Shown piece after piece: positions 1 to 7,131 of a stretch of DNA of 64,000 nt. The notes below the pieces were generated by a model. That model was not told where the DNA came from. It saw only the letters and a list, made by a program, of their open reading frames with translations, and did not search any database. The DNA is from Micromonospora chaiyaphumensis (lineage in GTDB: Bacteria > Actinomycetota > Actinomycetes > Mycobacteriales > Micromonosporaceae): the NCBI RefSeq assembly GCF_900091435.1, contig NZ_FMCS01000011.1, forward strand, positions 166,352 to 230,351, read 5' to 3'. Position numbers and translations under genes: made by a program. Positions within the stretch are counted from its first letter, which is position 1. The number at the start of each line of letters is the position of its first letter.

Positions 1-696
1 GGCCACCAGCGCGGCGACACCGGCCCGTTGCGCCGGGTCCGTCCACGCCGAGGCCACCAGCGCGTAGACGGCCGCCTCGGTAGTCCAGTCCTCGACGCCG
101 AAGACGATGTCGGCCAGCAGCCCCGTTTCACCCCGGTGCAGCAGGCCAAGGCAGCACCACGCCTGCACGGTCCGCTCCCACACGGACATCCGTGTGCGGC
201 CCGGCGACTGCGGCGGGTGGACGAGCAAAGACAACAATTCTTTGACGGGTACCTCGCGCAGCCGCGCCGCCGCATGCAAGGTGACCGCAGGCGGGCCCCA
301 GGACCGTTGCGCGGCAAGCTCCGTCACCACCCCTGCGGCGTCCGGGTCGGGCGGGGGCAGAGCCGCGGTCTCCCGGGTACCGTCGTAATGCCACAGCACG
401 GCGCCGCCTGGACGCAAGGGTTGGCGCGGATCGGGTTCGCCTGGGCGGCCCATGGCGATGACAATGCCCGGGCAGCGTCGCCGTACCAGGGCGATCGCGC
501 TCGGCGGCTCCATCGCGGAGATCCCGATCTCCGTCGCCATCTGCTGTGGATTGAGTCCGGCGACGGCGTTGATGCTCGACGCCTTGCCGGCGGGCACAAA
601 GCCTAGCCACGCAATGTCGCGGGCCTCCTCGAAATAACCGGCGTTGACGCGCTCCATCAGCTGGCCTAGGTCACGTGCGCCATGATCGGCAGGCAT
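1..696 (-). CDS. Hypothetical protein, 3' part cut by window edge
   Basis: An open frame runs from an ATG at 696 to the window edge with no stop, giving 232 codons of an incomplete protein. It starts MPADHGARDLGQLMERVN and keeps strong G/C at third positions throughout. No signal peptide or transmembrane segment is evident. The second half reads as alpha-helical, Ala/Leu-rich segments with Trp residues. I do not recognise the family. It sits inside the integrated element whose integrase is at 1104-2236, so it is probably element cargo or an element maintenance gene. Its ATG overlaps the ATG of the divergent small gene at 695, so one of the two true starts may lie further in. Confidence 0.6.
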   Translation of the reverse strand, partial: MPADHGARDLGQLMERVNAGYFEEARDIAWLGFVPAGKASSINAVAGLNPQQMATEIGISAMEPPSAIALVRRRCPGIVIAMGRPGEPDPRQPLRPGGAVLWHYDGTRETAALPPPDPDAAGVVTELAAQRSWGPPAVTLHAAARLREVPVKELLSLLVHPPQSPGRTRMSVWERTVQAWCCLGLLHRGETGLLADIVFGVEDWTTEAAVYALVASAWTDPAQRAGVAALVA

Positions 697-922
697 GCGG
701 GTCAGCCTAGACCGCCACCGCTGGCGACGCCGCTCCGAGGCGGTGCGGCACGCCTGGGAACTCGCCAAGCCCACCGATCCCGACGTTGCTCCGCTCGGGC
801 ATCGCGTCCTGCGGGCCATCTCCGAACGCATCCAATGGCGCGTCCAGCTCGACGCGGCCAGACGCAACCAGGCACCGCCCGATGTTTCGGCAACCACGAC
901 GGATCAGGAGGGAGCAGCATGA
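695..922 (+). CDS. Small basic hypothetical protein upstream of excisionase
   Basis: A 75-residue frame rich in Arg and Trp (starts MRVSLDRHRWRRRSEAV). Third-position G/C bias supports coding. An in-frame stop at 683 limits the start to ATG 695 or the internal GTG near 740. Its TGA overlaps the ATG of the next gene in an ATGA, and its last codons carry the AGGAGG ribosome site of that gene, which suggests translational coupling. No known domain is recognised. Small accessory genes next to xis and int are common in actinomycete integrative elements, so a role in element regulation is possible but only inferred. Confidence 0.45.
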   Translation: MRVSLDRHRWRRRSEAVRHAWELAKPTDPDVAPLGHRVLRAISERIQWRVQLDAARRNQAPPDVSATTTDQEGAA

Positions 923-1107
923 AGACTCGGACCATTGAACCGCTGTGGACGGCTGAGGACGTGTCGACCTTCCTGGGCATCCCGGTGAGCACCCTCTACC
1001 AGTGGCGGTACCGCAGGATCGGGCCGAAGGCGTCCCGCGTAGGCCGGCACCTGCGCTATGACCCGGCCGACGTGCGGGCGTGGCTGGAAGAGGCGGCAGA
1101 CCGGTGA
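919..1107 (+). CDS. xis: Excisionase / MerR-type helix-turn-helix DNA-binding protein
   Basis: A 62-residue protein typical of the DNA-binding excisionase family. It opens with the LWTAEDVSTFLGIPVSTLYQW helix-turn-helix region (residues about 9-28), followed by the wing RRIGPKASRVGRHLRYDPADV and a short C-terminal helix. Family members bend DNA at the attachment site and steer the integrase toward excision. AGGAGG lies 8 nt before the ATG. It overlaps the small upstream gene (ATGA) and the integrase start (GTGA). This adjacent xis-int arrangement is the standard recombination module of actinomycete integrative elements. Fold and context are clear; excisionase activity is inferred. Confidence 0.85.
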   Translation: MKTRTIEPLWTAEDVSTFLGIPVSTLYQWRYRRIGPKASRVGRHLRYDPADVRAWLEEAADR

Positions 1108-2236
1108 GCGTGGTCAAGCGCCCGAACGGGAAGTGGCGTGCCCGGTACCGGGATGCTGCCGGCAAGGAGCACGCTCGGCACTTCGACCGCAAGGTCGACG
1201 CTGACCGGTGGCACGCCTCCATGAAGACGGCACTTGCCCGTGGTGAGTGGGTTGATCCGGCTCTCTCGCGGGTCACGGTTGGCGACTGGGCTGCGCGGTG
1301 GTTCGCCAACCAGGTGCAGCTCAAGCCGTCGACTCGCCAGCGGTACGCCAGCCTCCTGCGGATGCAGGTGCTCCCGGTGTGGGAACGCGTCCCGCTCTCG
1401 GCAGTCACGCACGCGGACGTGGGCGAGTGGGTACGCCGCATGACGCAGGCCGGTCTTGCGCCGTCCACCGTTCGGCAGGCGCATCGGGTGTTATCGCTGC
1501 TGTTGGCTCTGGCCGTTCGGGATGGTCGGCTGACTCGCAACGTCGCGGCCGGTGTGCGTCTCCCCCGCGTGGGGCGCGCGGACAAGGTGTTCCTGACGCA
1601 CGCCCAGGTGGGCGAGCTGGCGGCGGCGGCAGAGCCACACGGGCTGATCGTCCGCGTGCTGGCCTACACGGGGCTGCGGTGGGGCGAGCTGGCGGCGCTT
1701 CGGGTGCGCCGGGTGGACCTGGTGAAGCGCCGGCTGCTGGTGGCGGAGTCGGTGACCGAGGTCAACGGTCGGGCCGTGTTCGGTACGCCGAAGACGCACC
1801 AACGGCGGTCGCTGCCGCTCCCCCGGTTCCTGGTCGAACCGATCGCCGCGCAGATCGCCGGCCGTTCCGGTGACGAGCTGGTGTTCACCTCCCCGGCCGG
1901 CGAGGTGTTGCGCAACAACAACTTCCGTCGCGCGTCTTCGATCGGGCTGCGGAGTCGATCGGGCTCGCTGGCCTGACGCCGCACGAGCTGCGGCACACGG
2001 CCGCCAGTCTCGCCGTTGCGGAGGGCGCCAACGTCAAAGCCGTGCAGCGGATGCTCGGGCACGCCTCGGCGGCCATGACGCTGGACGTGTACGCGGACCT
2101 CTTCGAGGACGACCTGGACCAGGTGGCGGACCGCCTCGACCGGGCGGCGGGTCGTGCTGCTGCGGACTCAGTGCGGACTGAGGGCGTCGGTCCGGACCTC
2201 GACGCGGTACGTCCGGGTCGTCGCCAGCATGGTTGA
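1104..2236 (+). pseudogene. int: Tyrosine site-specific integrase, frameshifted
   Basis: Starts at GTG 1104, overlapping the xis stop. The N-terminal SAM-like and core-binding region (VTVGDWAARWFANQ, near residue 55) is followed by the catalytic domain with the first Arg box TGLRWGELAALR near residue 190. The frame then shifts near 1930-1936: as written it ends at TGA 1974-1976, after 290 residues. The remaining catalytic parts (TPHELRHTAASLAV, the GHAS box and the Tyr in DVYADLF) continue in another frame to TGA 2234-2236. Adding one base (expected NFRRRVFDRAAESIGLAGL) restores one protein of about 377 residues. The first product lacks HxxR and the nucleophilic Tyr, so it should be inactive unless this is a sequencing error. 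The intact gene would recombine at the adjacent tRNA. Confidence 0.85.
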
Positions 2237-2250
2237 ACAGGGAAAACGGA

Positions 2251-2327
2251 TGGTGGGGCGGGCGGGACTCGAACCCGCGACCGAGGGATTATGAGTCCCC
2301 TGCTCTAACCCGCTGAGCTACCGCCCC
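2251..2327 (-). tRNA. tRNA with anticodon CAU (Ile2 or elongator Met)
   Basis: Read on the minus strand, 2327 to 2254 folds as a 74-nt cloverleaf: GGGGCGG acceptor arm paired with CCGCCCC, GCTC/GAGC D stem, GGGGA/TCCCT anticodon stem around CTCATAA, and GCGGG/CCCGC T stem with TTCGAGT. ACCA is encoded at 2254-2251. The anticodon is CAU. The GACTCATAATC context suits either the lysidine-modified Ile2 tRNA or elongator Met; the sequence alone does not decide. The 3' end faces the integrase gene 15 nt away, so it most likely forms the attachment site of the integrated element. Confidence 0.93.
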
Positions 2328-2480
2328 GCTACCGCGCCGGATCGTAACCCGCTCAACGGATCACCGGCCATCACCCGACGGGCCAGCATCAAGATCCGAC
2401 CGGCACGATGGGCAACGCGAGGATAACAGCGCGCAGCGGACCCACCGGCCGCGCGGGCAGAGGCCGGATGGGCGCGGCGC

Positions 2481-3722
2481 TCAGCCCTCACCGCGCAACT
2501 CCGCGAGCACCGCACCGGCCGCCCGCCACCCGCTCGCGAGGGCACCCTGGATGGACGGGCTGTCCCGGTGGTCGCCGGCGACGAAGAGACCGTCGCCGAG
2601 GGCGACCGGCTTGCGCAGGTGGCCCTGTGGCGGCGGCGCGGCGGGGAGCGCGTCCGGCACCGACACGGTCGCGAGGTGCGTCCAGTCGGCGGTCGGGCGC
2701 CCGTAGAGGCGGTCCAGCTCGCGGCGGACCAACGGCTCGGGCGGGGCCTGCGGGCCGACCACCGAGGTGGCCACGAGGTGCTTTCCGGCCGGCGCGTAGG
2801 TGGGCGCCGCGTTGCTGAGCACCACCGTGTTGGCGACCAGTTCCCGTCGATCCCCGTCGAGCAGCAGGATCGGCTCGACCAGCGGCGGGGTGTCGGTGCT
2901 GTGATAGTAGGTCGTGTAGCTGTGCATGCGTACCCGCTGGAGCCGGGGCAGCAGCGTGGCCGCCGCCGGCGGGTCGGCGGCGACCACGACGGCGCGGCAG
3001 GCGATGTCGCCGGCCGGGGTGCGGACCCGGCCGGGCGCGATCTCGGTGACCGGGGTGTCCAGGGCGATCAGCTCGGCGGGCAGCGGGGCGGCGACGGCCG
3101 CGGGCAGCGCGGCCATGCCGCGGGCTGGCAGCCCGATCCGGCCGCGGGCGAACGCGCGCAGCAGGACGGCCAGCACGTGGCTGGAGGTGGCCAGCTCGCG
3201 GTCGAGGAGCACGCCGGAGAGGAACGGCCGGAGCAGTTCCTCGATGAACGCCGGGGAGAGCCCGGCCCGGCGCAGTGCCTCCTCGCTGGTGGTCTCGGGC
3301 TCGTTGAGCAGCCGGCCCACCGGCAGGGTGGCGTAGCTGCCGGCGAGCGCGGCGAAGCGCAGCCGGTCGACCAGCGAGCCGACGCCGGCGGCCAGCGTGC
3401 CGGGCGCGCCGGCGGGGTCGCGCAGCGGGTTGACCAGGCGTTCCAGCCGGCCGCCGCGGCGGACCAGCACGCCGGGGGTGAACCAGCCGAGGTCGAGGGC
3501 GCGGAGGTCGACCAGGCCGCCGAGCCTCGGGTACGCCGTGTTGAGCACCTGGAAGCCCCGGTCCAGCAGGTAGCCGTCGACCGCGTCGGTGGCGACCCGG
3601 CCACCGAGCCGGTCGGCGGCCTCGAGCAGCCGCCAGGGCACCCCGGCCCGGTGCAGCCGGCGGGCGACGGCGAGGCCGGCCAGGCCGCCGCCGACGACGA
3701 CCACGTCGGTGTCAGCGGGCAT
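2481..3722 (-). CDS. FAD-dependent oxidoreductase of the amine oxidase / phytoene desaturase type
   Basis: 413 residues. The N-terminus has the dinucleotide-binding motif VVVVGGGLAGLAVARRL (residues 7-23), then EAADRLGGRVATD, the typical second FAD contact of the protoporphyrinogen oxidase / amine oxidase superfamily. A C-terminal FAD motif is seen in LFVAGDHRDSPSIQGALASG. Such enzymes oxidise C-N or C-C bonds with FAD; the substrate here is not apparent. No signal peptide, so cytosolic. Its ATG overlaps the end of the MMPL transporter gene by 11 nt, indicating one transcript with transporter first. Pairing of a flavin oxidoreductase with an MMPL exporter suggests lipid or pigment processing, but this is inference. 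Confidence 0.85.
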   Translation of the reverse strand: MPADTDVVVVGGGLAGLAVARRLHRAGVPWRLLEAADRLGGRVATDAVDGYLLDRGFQVLNTAYPRLGGLVDLRALDLGWFTPGVLVRRGGRLERLVNPLRDPAGAPGTLAAGVGSLVDRLRFAALAGSYATLPVGRLLNEPETTSEEALRRAGLSPAFIEELLRPFLSGVLLDRELATSSHVLAVLLRAFARGRIGLPARGMAALPAAVAAPLPAELIALDTPVTEIAPGRVRTPAGDIACRAVVVAADPPAAATLLPRLQRVRMHSYTTYYHSTDTPPLVEPILLLDGDRRELVANTVVLSNAAPTYAPAGKHLVATSVVGPQAPPEPLVRRELDRLYGRPTADWTHLATVSVPDALPAAPPPQGHLRKPVALGDGLFVAGDHRDSPSIQGALASGWRAAGAVLAELRGEG

Positions 3723-5832
3723 GCTCCACCTCCGCCCCGGCCCGGTCGCCGTTGCGGTTGGTCCGCGACAGCCGGCCGGGCCACCAGACTGCCGGCCCGA
3801 TGTCGTACGCGAGCGCGGGCACCAGCAGCGAGCGGACCACGATGGTGTCGAGCAGCACCCCGACGGCGACGGCCACGCCCAGCTCGACGAGCACCACGAG
3901 CGGCAGCACGGCGAGCGCGGAGAACGTGGCGGCGAGCACGATGCCGGCGGAGGTGATCACGCCGCCGGTGACGGCCAGGCCGGTGAGGACCCCCGCCCGG
4001 GTGCCGCGCCGCACCGATTCCTCGCGGACCCGGCTCATCAGGAAGATGTTGTAGTCGATGCCGAGGGCGACGAGAAAGACGAAGGCGAACAGCGGGAACG
4101 ACTGGTCGACGCCGGGGAAGTCGAGGACGTGCCGGAAGATCAGGGCGCAGAGGCCGAGCGTGGCCAGGAACGACAGCACGACGGTGGCGATCAGCAGCAG
4201 CGGCGCGAGCAGGGCCCGCAGCAGCAGGGCCAGGATGACGGCGATGACCAGCAGCACCACGGGGATGATGACGTTGCGGTCCCGGGTGGAGGCGTCGGCG
4301 GTGTCCACGTTGATGGCCGTGAACCCCCCGACCACCGCGTCCGCGCCGGGCACCCGGTGCACCGCGACTCGCAGCTCGCGGATGGTGCGTTCGGCCGCGT
4401 TGCTGTCCGGCGGGTCGGCGAGGGTGGCCTGCAACTGCACCCGCCCGTCGACCACCTCGGGTGGCCCCGCCGGTCCCGCCTGGCTGAACGGCCGGACCGA
4501 CGACACCCCCGGCACGCCCTGCGCCACCCGGGCGACCTGCTCGGCGGTGGCCTGGCTGGTGAAGATGGTGGCCGGGCTGCCGGTGCCGGCCGGGTAGTGG
4601 CGGGCGATCACGTCCTGCCCGGCCACCGAGTCGGTGCTCTTCGTGAACAGGTCGGACTGGCCGAGGGTGGTGGCGCCGAGCTGGGTCACGCCGAGGGCGA
4701 GCGCGGCCAGGACCACGGCGGTGACGATCCAGACGGTACGCGCGCGGCGCGCCACGAAACCCGCGATCCGCCCCCAGAGGCCGTGTTCGGTGCGCGGGTC
4801 GGCCTGGTCGAGCCGGGGTCGCCGCGGCCAGAAGGCCCACCGCCCACCGAGGAGCAGCAGGGCGGGGAGGAAGGTCAGCATCACGAGCAGGGTGGCGGCG
4901 ATGCCGACGGCGCTCACCGGGCCGAGCGCCCGGTTGGAGTTGAGGCTGGACAGCAGCAGGCAGAGCAGGCTCACGATGACGGTGGCGCCGGAGGCGACGA
5001 TCGCTGGGGCGGCGCCCCGCCAGGCGGCCTTCATGGCGTCCCAGGGTCGCTCGTGCCGGTGCAGTTCCTCCCGGTAGCGGGCGATGAGCAGCAGCGCGTA
5101 GTCGGTGCCGGCGCCGAAGACGAGGACGGTGAGGATGCCCTGGGCCTGCCCGTTGAGCTTGATGACGTCGTTCTTCGCGAGGACGTAGACGAAGAGCGAG
5201 GCCAGCGAGTACGACATCCCGGCGGCGAGCAGCGGGAAGACCCAGAGCACCGGGCTGCGGTAGACGATCAGCAGGATGACCAGCACCACGACAAGGGTGA
5301 CCAGCAGCAGCGGCCCGTCGATGGCGGTGAACACCTCGATCAGGTCGGCGAGCAGGCCGGCCGGGCCGGCCACGTCCACGGTCAGGCCGTCCCGGTCGCC
5401 GCCCGTGATCTCCCGCAGCCGGTCGACCACCGCGCCGATCTGTTCGCCCTCGGCGGCGTCGATCGGGACGACCACCTGGACGGCCTGCCGGTCCGCGCTG
5501 ACGATCGGCGGCGGCAGCGGGCCGACCACGCCCGGCACCTGGGCGAAGCGCGCCGCCTCGGCCCGGATCCGCTCCTGGTCGGCGGGGGTGATGCCGGAGG
5601 TGCGTTCGTAGAGGACGAGCGCCGGGGTGGTCTCCCGCTCCACGAAGCCGGCGGCGAGGTCCTGCGCCCGGGTGGCCTCGGCGTCGGCGGGCAGGAAGGC
5701 GGCGTTGTCGTTGGTGGCGACGTCGCCGAGCTTTCCGGAGTATGGCCCGGCGAGGCCGCCGACGACCAGCCAGCCCAGCACCACGACGACCGCGATCAGC
5801 GTCGCGGTCCAGCGGCTCCGCCCTCCAGCCAT
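3712..5832 (-). CDS. MMPL/RND family membrane transporter
   Basis: 706 residues with about 12 transmembrane segments in two similar halves. TM1 (residues about 11-29, LIAVVVVLGWLVVGGLAG) is followed by an extracytoplasmic loop, then a bundle of five TMs. The second half repeats this from TM7 (VWIVTAVVLAALALGVTQL). The first half has FGAGTDYALLLIARYREE, the second VALGIDYNIFLMSRVREE: the paired Asp/Tyr motifs that relay protons in MMPL proteins. Family members export lipids or drugs using proton motive force. GGAGG precedes ATG 5832. It is first gene of a two-gene unit with the FAD oxidoreductase. Cargo is unknown. Confidence 0.92.
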   Translation of the reverse strand: MAGGRSRWTATLIAVVVVLGWLVVGGLAGPYSGKLGDVATNDNAAFLPADAEATRAQDLAAGFVERETTPALVLYERTSGITPADQERIRAEAARFAQVPGVVGPLPPPIVSADRQAVQVVVPIDAAEGEQIGAVVDRLREITGGDRDGLTVDVAGPAGLLADLIEVFTAIDGPLLLVTLVVVLVILLIVYRSPVLWVFPLLAAGMSYSLASLFVYVLAKNDVIKLNGQAQGILTVLVFGAGTDYALLLIARYREELHRHERPWDAMKAAWRGAAPAIVASGATVIVSLLCLLLSSLNSNRALGPVSAVGIAATLLVMLTFLPALLLLGGRWAFWPRRPRLDQADPRTEHGLWGRIAGFVARRARTVWIVTAVVLAALALGVTQLGATTLGQSDLFTKSTDSVAGQDVIARHYPAGTGSPATIFTSQATAEQVARVAQGVPGVSSVRPFSQAGPAGPPEVVDGRVQLQATLADPPDSNAAERTIRELRVAVHRVPGADAVVGGFTAINVDTADASTRDRNVIIPVVLLVIAVILALLLRALLAPLLLIATVVLSFLATLGLCALIFRHVLDFPGVDQSFPLFAFVFLVALGIDYNIFLMSRVREESVRRGTRAGVLTGLAVTGGVITSAGIVLAATFSALAVLPLVVLVELGVAVAVGVLLDTIVVRSLLVPALAYDIGPAVWWPGRLSRTNRNGDRAGAEVEHAR

Positions 5833-5944
5833 CCGCCTCCACCCTCGAATCGACGCAGAAATCGACGCAGCGCGAGTCTAGGCCGACATCGCCCATCCTG
5901 CCGGGCGAACCAGCACCACCGGGCGGAAACCTCGCGCACCCGAG

Positions 5945-6008
5945 GCGTTGATCATGAAGTTGGCGCCACCGGAAAGCGCATTCCATGCCGCTAACTTCAT
6001 GATCACGC
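5945..6008. repeat. Imperfect palindrome, GTTGATCATGAAGTTGGCG type
   Basis: Arm 5945-5965 (GCGTTGATCATGAAGTTGGCG without its first two bases is the core) pairs with 5989-6008 with one mismatch and one unpaired base; the loop is 23 nt. It lies between the MMPL start and tRNA-Asn, where no gene is seen (5833-6142). The core resembles the palindromes at 39153 and 63224, so it is probably a divergent member of the same dispersed family. Confidence 0.7.
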
Positions 6009-6090
6009 GGGCGGGCCGGGGCGCGGGGCGGGCCGGGGTGCGGCGCGGGCGGGCCGGGGCGCGGCGCGGGCCGGGGCGCGGGCGGGGTGC
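6009..6090. repeat. Low-complexity GGGCCGGGGCGCGG tract
   Basis: About 80 bases made almost only of G and C, with irregular repetition of a GGGCCGGGGCGCG unit. It follows the palindrome and precedes the tRNA-Asn terminator. No coding or regulatory signal is seen; probably slipped-strand expansion. Confidence 0.6.
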
Positions 6091-6096
6091 ATGCGG

Positions 6097-6127
6097 AAAC
6101 GCCCGCCGGCTGGGCCGGCGGGCGTTT
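6097..6127 (-). terminator. Hairpin terminator of tRNA-Asn
   Basis: Perfect 13-bp stem, AAACGCCCGCCGG (6097-6109) with 6115-6127, and a 5-nt loop. On the minus strand it starts 15 nt after the tRNA-Asn 3' end and finishes in TTT. Confidence 0.75.
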
Positions 6128-6142
6128 GGGTGAAACTCTGTG

Positions 6143-6215
6143 CTCCCCCGTTTGGACTCGAACCAAAAACCTGCCGGTTAACAGCCGGCTGCTCTGCCAA
6201 TTGAGCTACGGGGGA
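6143..6215 (-). tRNA. tRNA-Asn (anticodon GUU)
   Basis: Minus strand 6215 to 6143 gives a 73-nt cloverleaf: TCCCCCG acceptor paired with CGGGGGA, GCTC/GAGC D stem, GCCGG/CCGGC anticodon stem around CTGTTAA, TTTGG/CCAAA T stem and TTCGAGT loop. Anticodon GTT reads Asn codons. The discriminator is G and CCA is not encoded. A hairpin terminator follows at 6097-6127. Confidence 0.96.
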
Positions 6216-6490
6216 CCGTAGTCCGCGCGGTTGCGGATCTCTCCGCGCCGTGCGACGGGGACAAGAGTACAGGACATCGGGGGGTGGTGCGCCAGGGGGT
6301 TACGGCGACTTCCCCCGCCCGGTGACCGCATCAGAATATCGGACAAATCGCCATCTCGGCACAGGGAGGTATGAGCGGAGAGCAGGATGGGTAGTTAGCC
6401 GCCGACAGAGAATGCAGGCGCGAGAAGGTCGCTCCCCGCCGGGACCACCCGGTCGGGATCGGCGGCGCGTCAGGTACGGAAGGAGCCGCC

Positions 6491-6871
6491 ATGCGCGGAA
6501 AGATCATGTTTCTTGGCGGGCTGGCTGCGGGATTCGTCCTGGGCGCCCGTGCCGGCCGGGAGAAGTACGAGGAGCTGGTGGTCCGGGGCCGCAAGGTGCT
6601 CGACCACCCGACCGTCCAGGAGGCGGCGGGCGTCGCGCAGGCTCAGGCGACCCGGCTCTACTCCGAGGGCAAGGACAAGCTGGGGCAGACCAAGCTCGGC
6701 GAGAAGCTGGGCACCGGTAACGGCAACGGCAGCAAGCAGGGGCTGACCGACGCCGACAAGCCGTTCGCCGGCACGCCGGCCGCCGTCGGGGCCAAGTCCG
6801 GCTCGACGAGCACGAGCACGAGTTCGACCGGTTCGTCCACCAAGTCGTCCGGCACGAGCACCAACCTCTGA
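6491..6871 (+). CDS. Small YtxH-like membrane-anchored protein
   Basis: 126 residues. The N-terminus MRGKIMFLGGLAAGFVLGAR is a short hydrophobic anchor with the Gly-rich AAGFVLGARAG motif common to YtxH-type actinobacterial proteins. A charged helical middle follows (GREKYEELVVRGRKVLDHPTV), then a low-complexity Ser/Thr tail (about residues 97-126). GGAAGGAG lies 6 nt before the ATG and a perfect 19-bp hairpin follows the stop, so it is transcribed alone. The biochemical role is unknown; homologues are stress-associated in firmicutes, which may not carry over. Confidence 0.85.
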   Translation: MRGKIMFLGGLAAGFVLGARAGREKYEELVVRGRKVLDHPTVQEAAGVAQAQATRLYSEGKDKLGQTKLGEKLGTGNGNGSKQGLTDADKPFAGTPAAVGAKSGSTSTSTSSTGSSTKSSGTSTNL

Positions 6872-6878
6872 CGCCACC

Positions 6879-6919
6879 CGAGAGCGGGCCGGTCGCCGTC
6901 GGCGACCGGCCCGCTCTCG
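6879..6919 (+). terminator. Intrinsic terminator after the YtxH-like gene
   Basis: Perfect 19-bp stem (6879-6897 with 6901-6919) with a GTC loop, 7 nt past the stop codon. No U-tract, as is usual in high-GC actinomycetes. Confidence 0.85.
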
Positions 6920-6944
6920 TCTGTCCGAACGAGACCCCACTCCC

Positions 6945-6969
6945 ACTTTCGCTCATCCTGAACAAAAGT
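6945..6969 (+). promoter_or_regulatory. Operator-like inverted site ACTTTCG-N11-CAAAAGT
   Basis: ACTTTCG at 6945-6951 and CAAAAGT at 6963-6969 form an inverted pair with an 11-nt spacer. A further AAAACTTTTGGCG lies at 6985-6997. The gene starts at 7132. The same arrangement occurs at 20028-20052 and, with a 10-nt spacer, at 34741-34764, each upstream of a sugar-related unit. Likely a ROK repressor site; inference. Confidence 0.55.
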
Positions 6970-7131
6970 CACGGGGATTAATCGAAAACTTTTGGCGTCA
7001 ACCTCTTCTCTTTGGTCTCAGGCGCAAATATCGTCTCGCGTAGAACCTGGCCAGGCTCTCGTCACCTTCCAGCGACCTCCTCAGCCTCGTCCCGACGCTG
7101 AGGCGGACCCGCCCGACAAGAGCGAGGTTCG

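Noticed and set aside
1926..1976. Programmed ribosomal frameshift in the integrase
   Set aside because: No slippery heptamer or following structure is evident; actinomycete tyrosine integrases are not known to use frameshifting. A mutation or sequencing error is simpler.
2251..2327. Initiator tRNA
   Set aside because: Initiator tRNAs have a mismatch at the first acceptor pair and three G-C pairs under the anticodon loop; this tRNA has a paired G-C first position and a GGGGA/TCCCT stem, so it is an elongator or Ile2 type.
3068..6166. Very long open frame on the minus strand (over 1000 codons) overlapping the oxidoreductase and MMPL genes
   Set aside because: Composition is Arg/Pro/Gly-rich without domains; it is the shadow frame of two clear genes, common in high-GC DNA. 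The same applies to long frames antisense to the ThuA fusion (7081-10527), the Ebo-type cluster and dnaG.
6371..6394. Seven-codon leader peptide MSGEQDG with AGGGAGGT next to its ATG
   Set aside because: The ribosome site abuts the start with no spacing, no attenuator structure follows and the peptide has no regulatory residue run.
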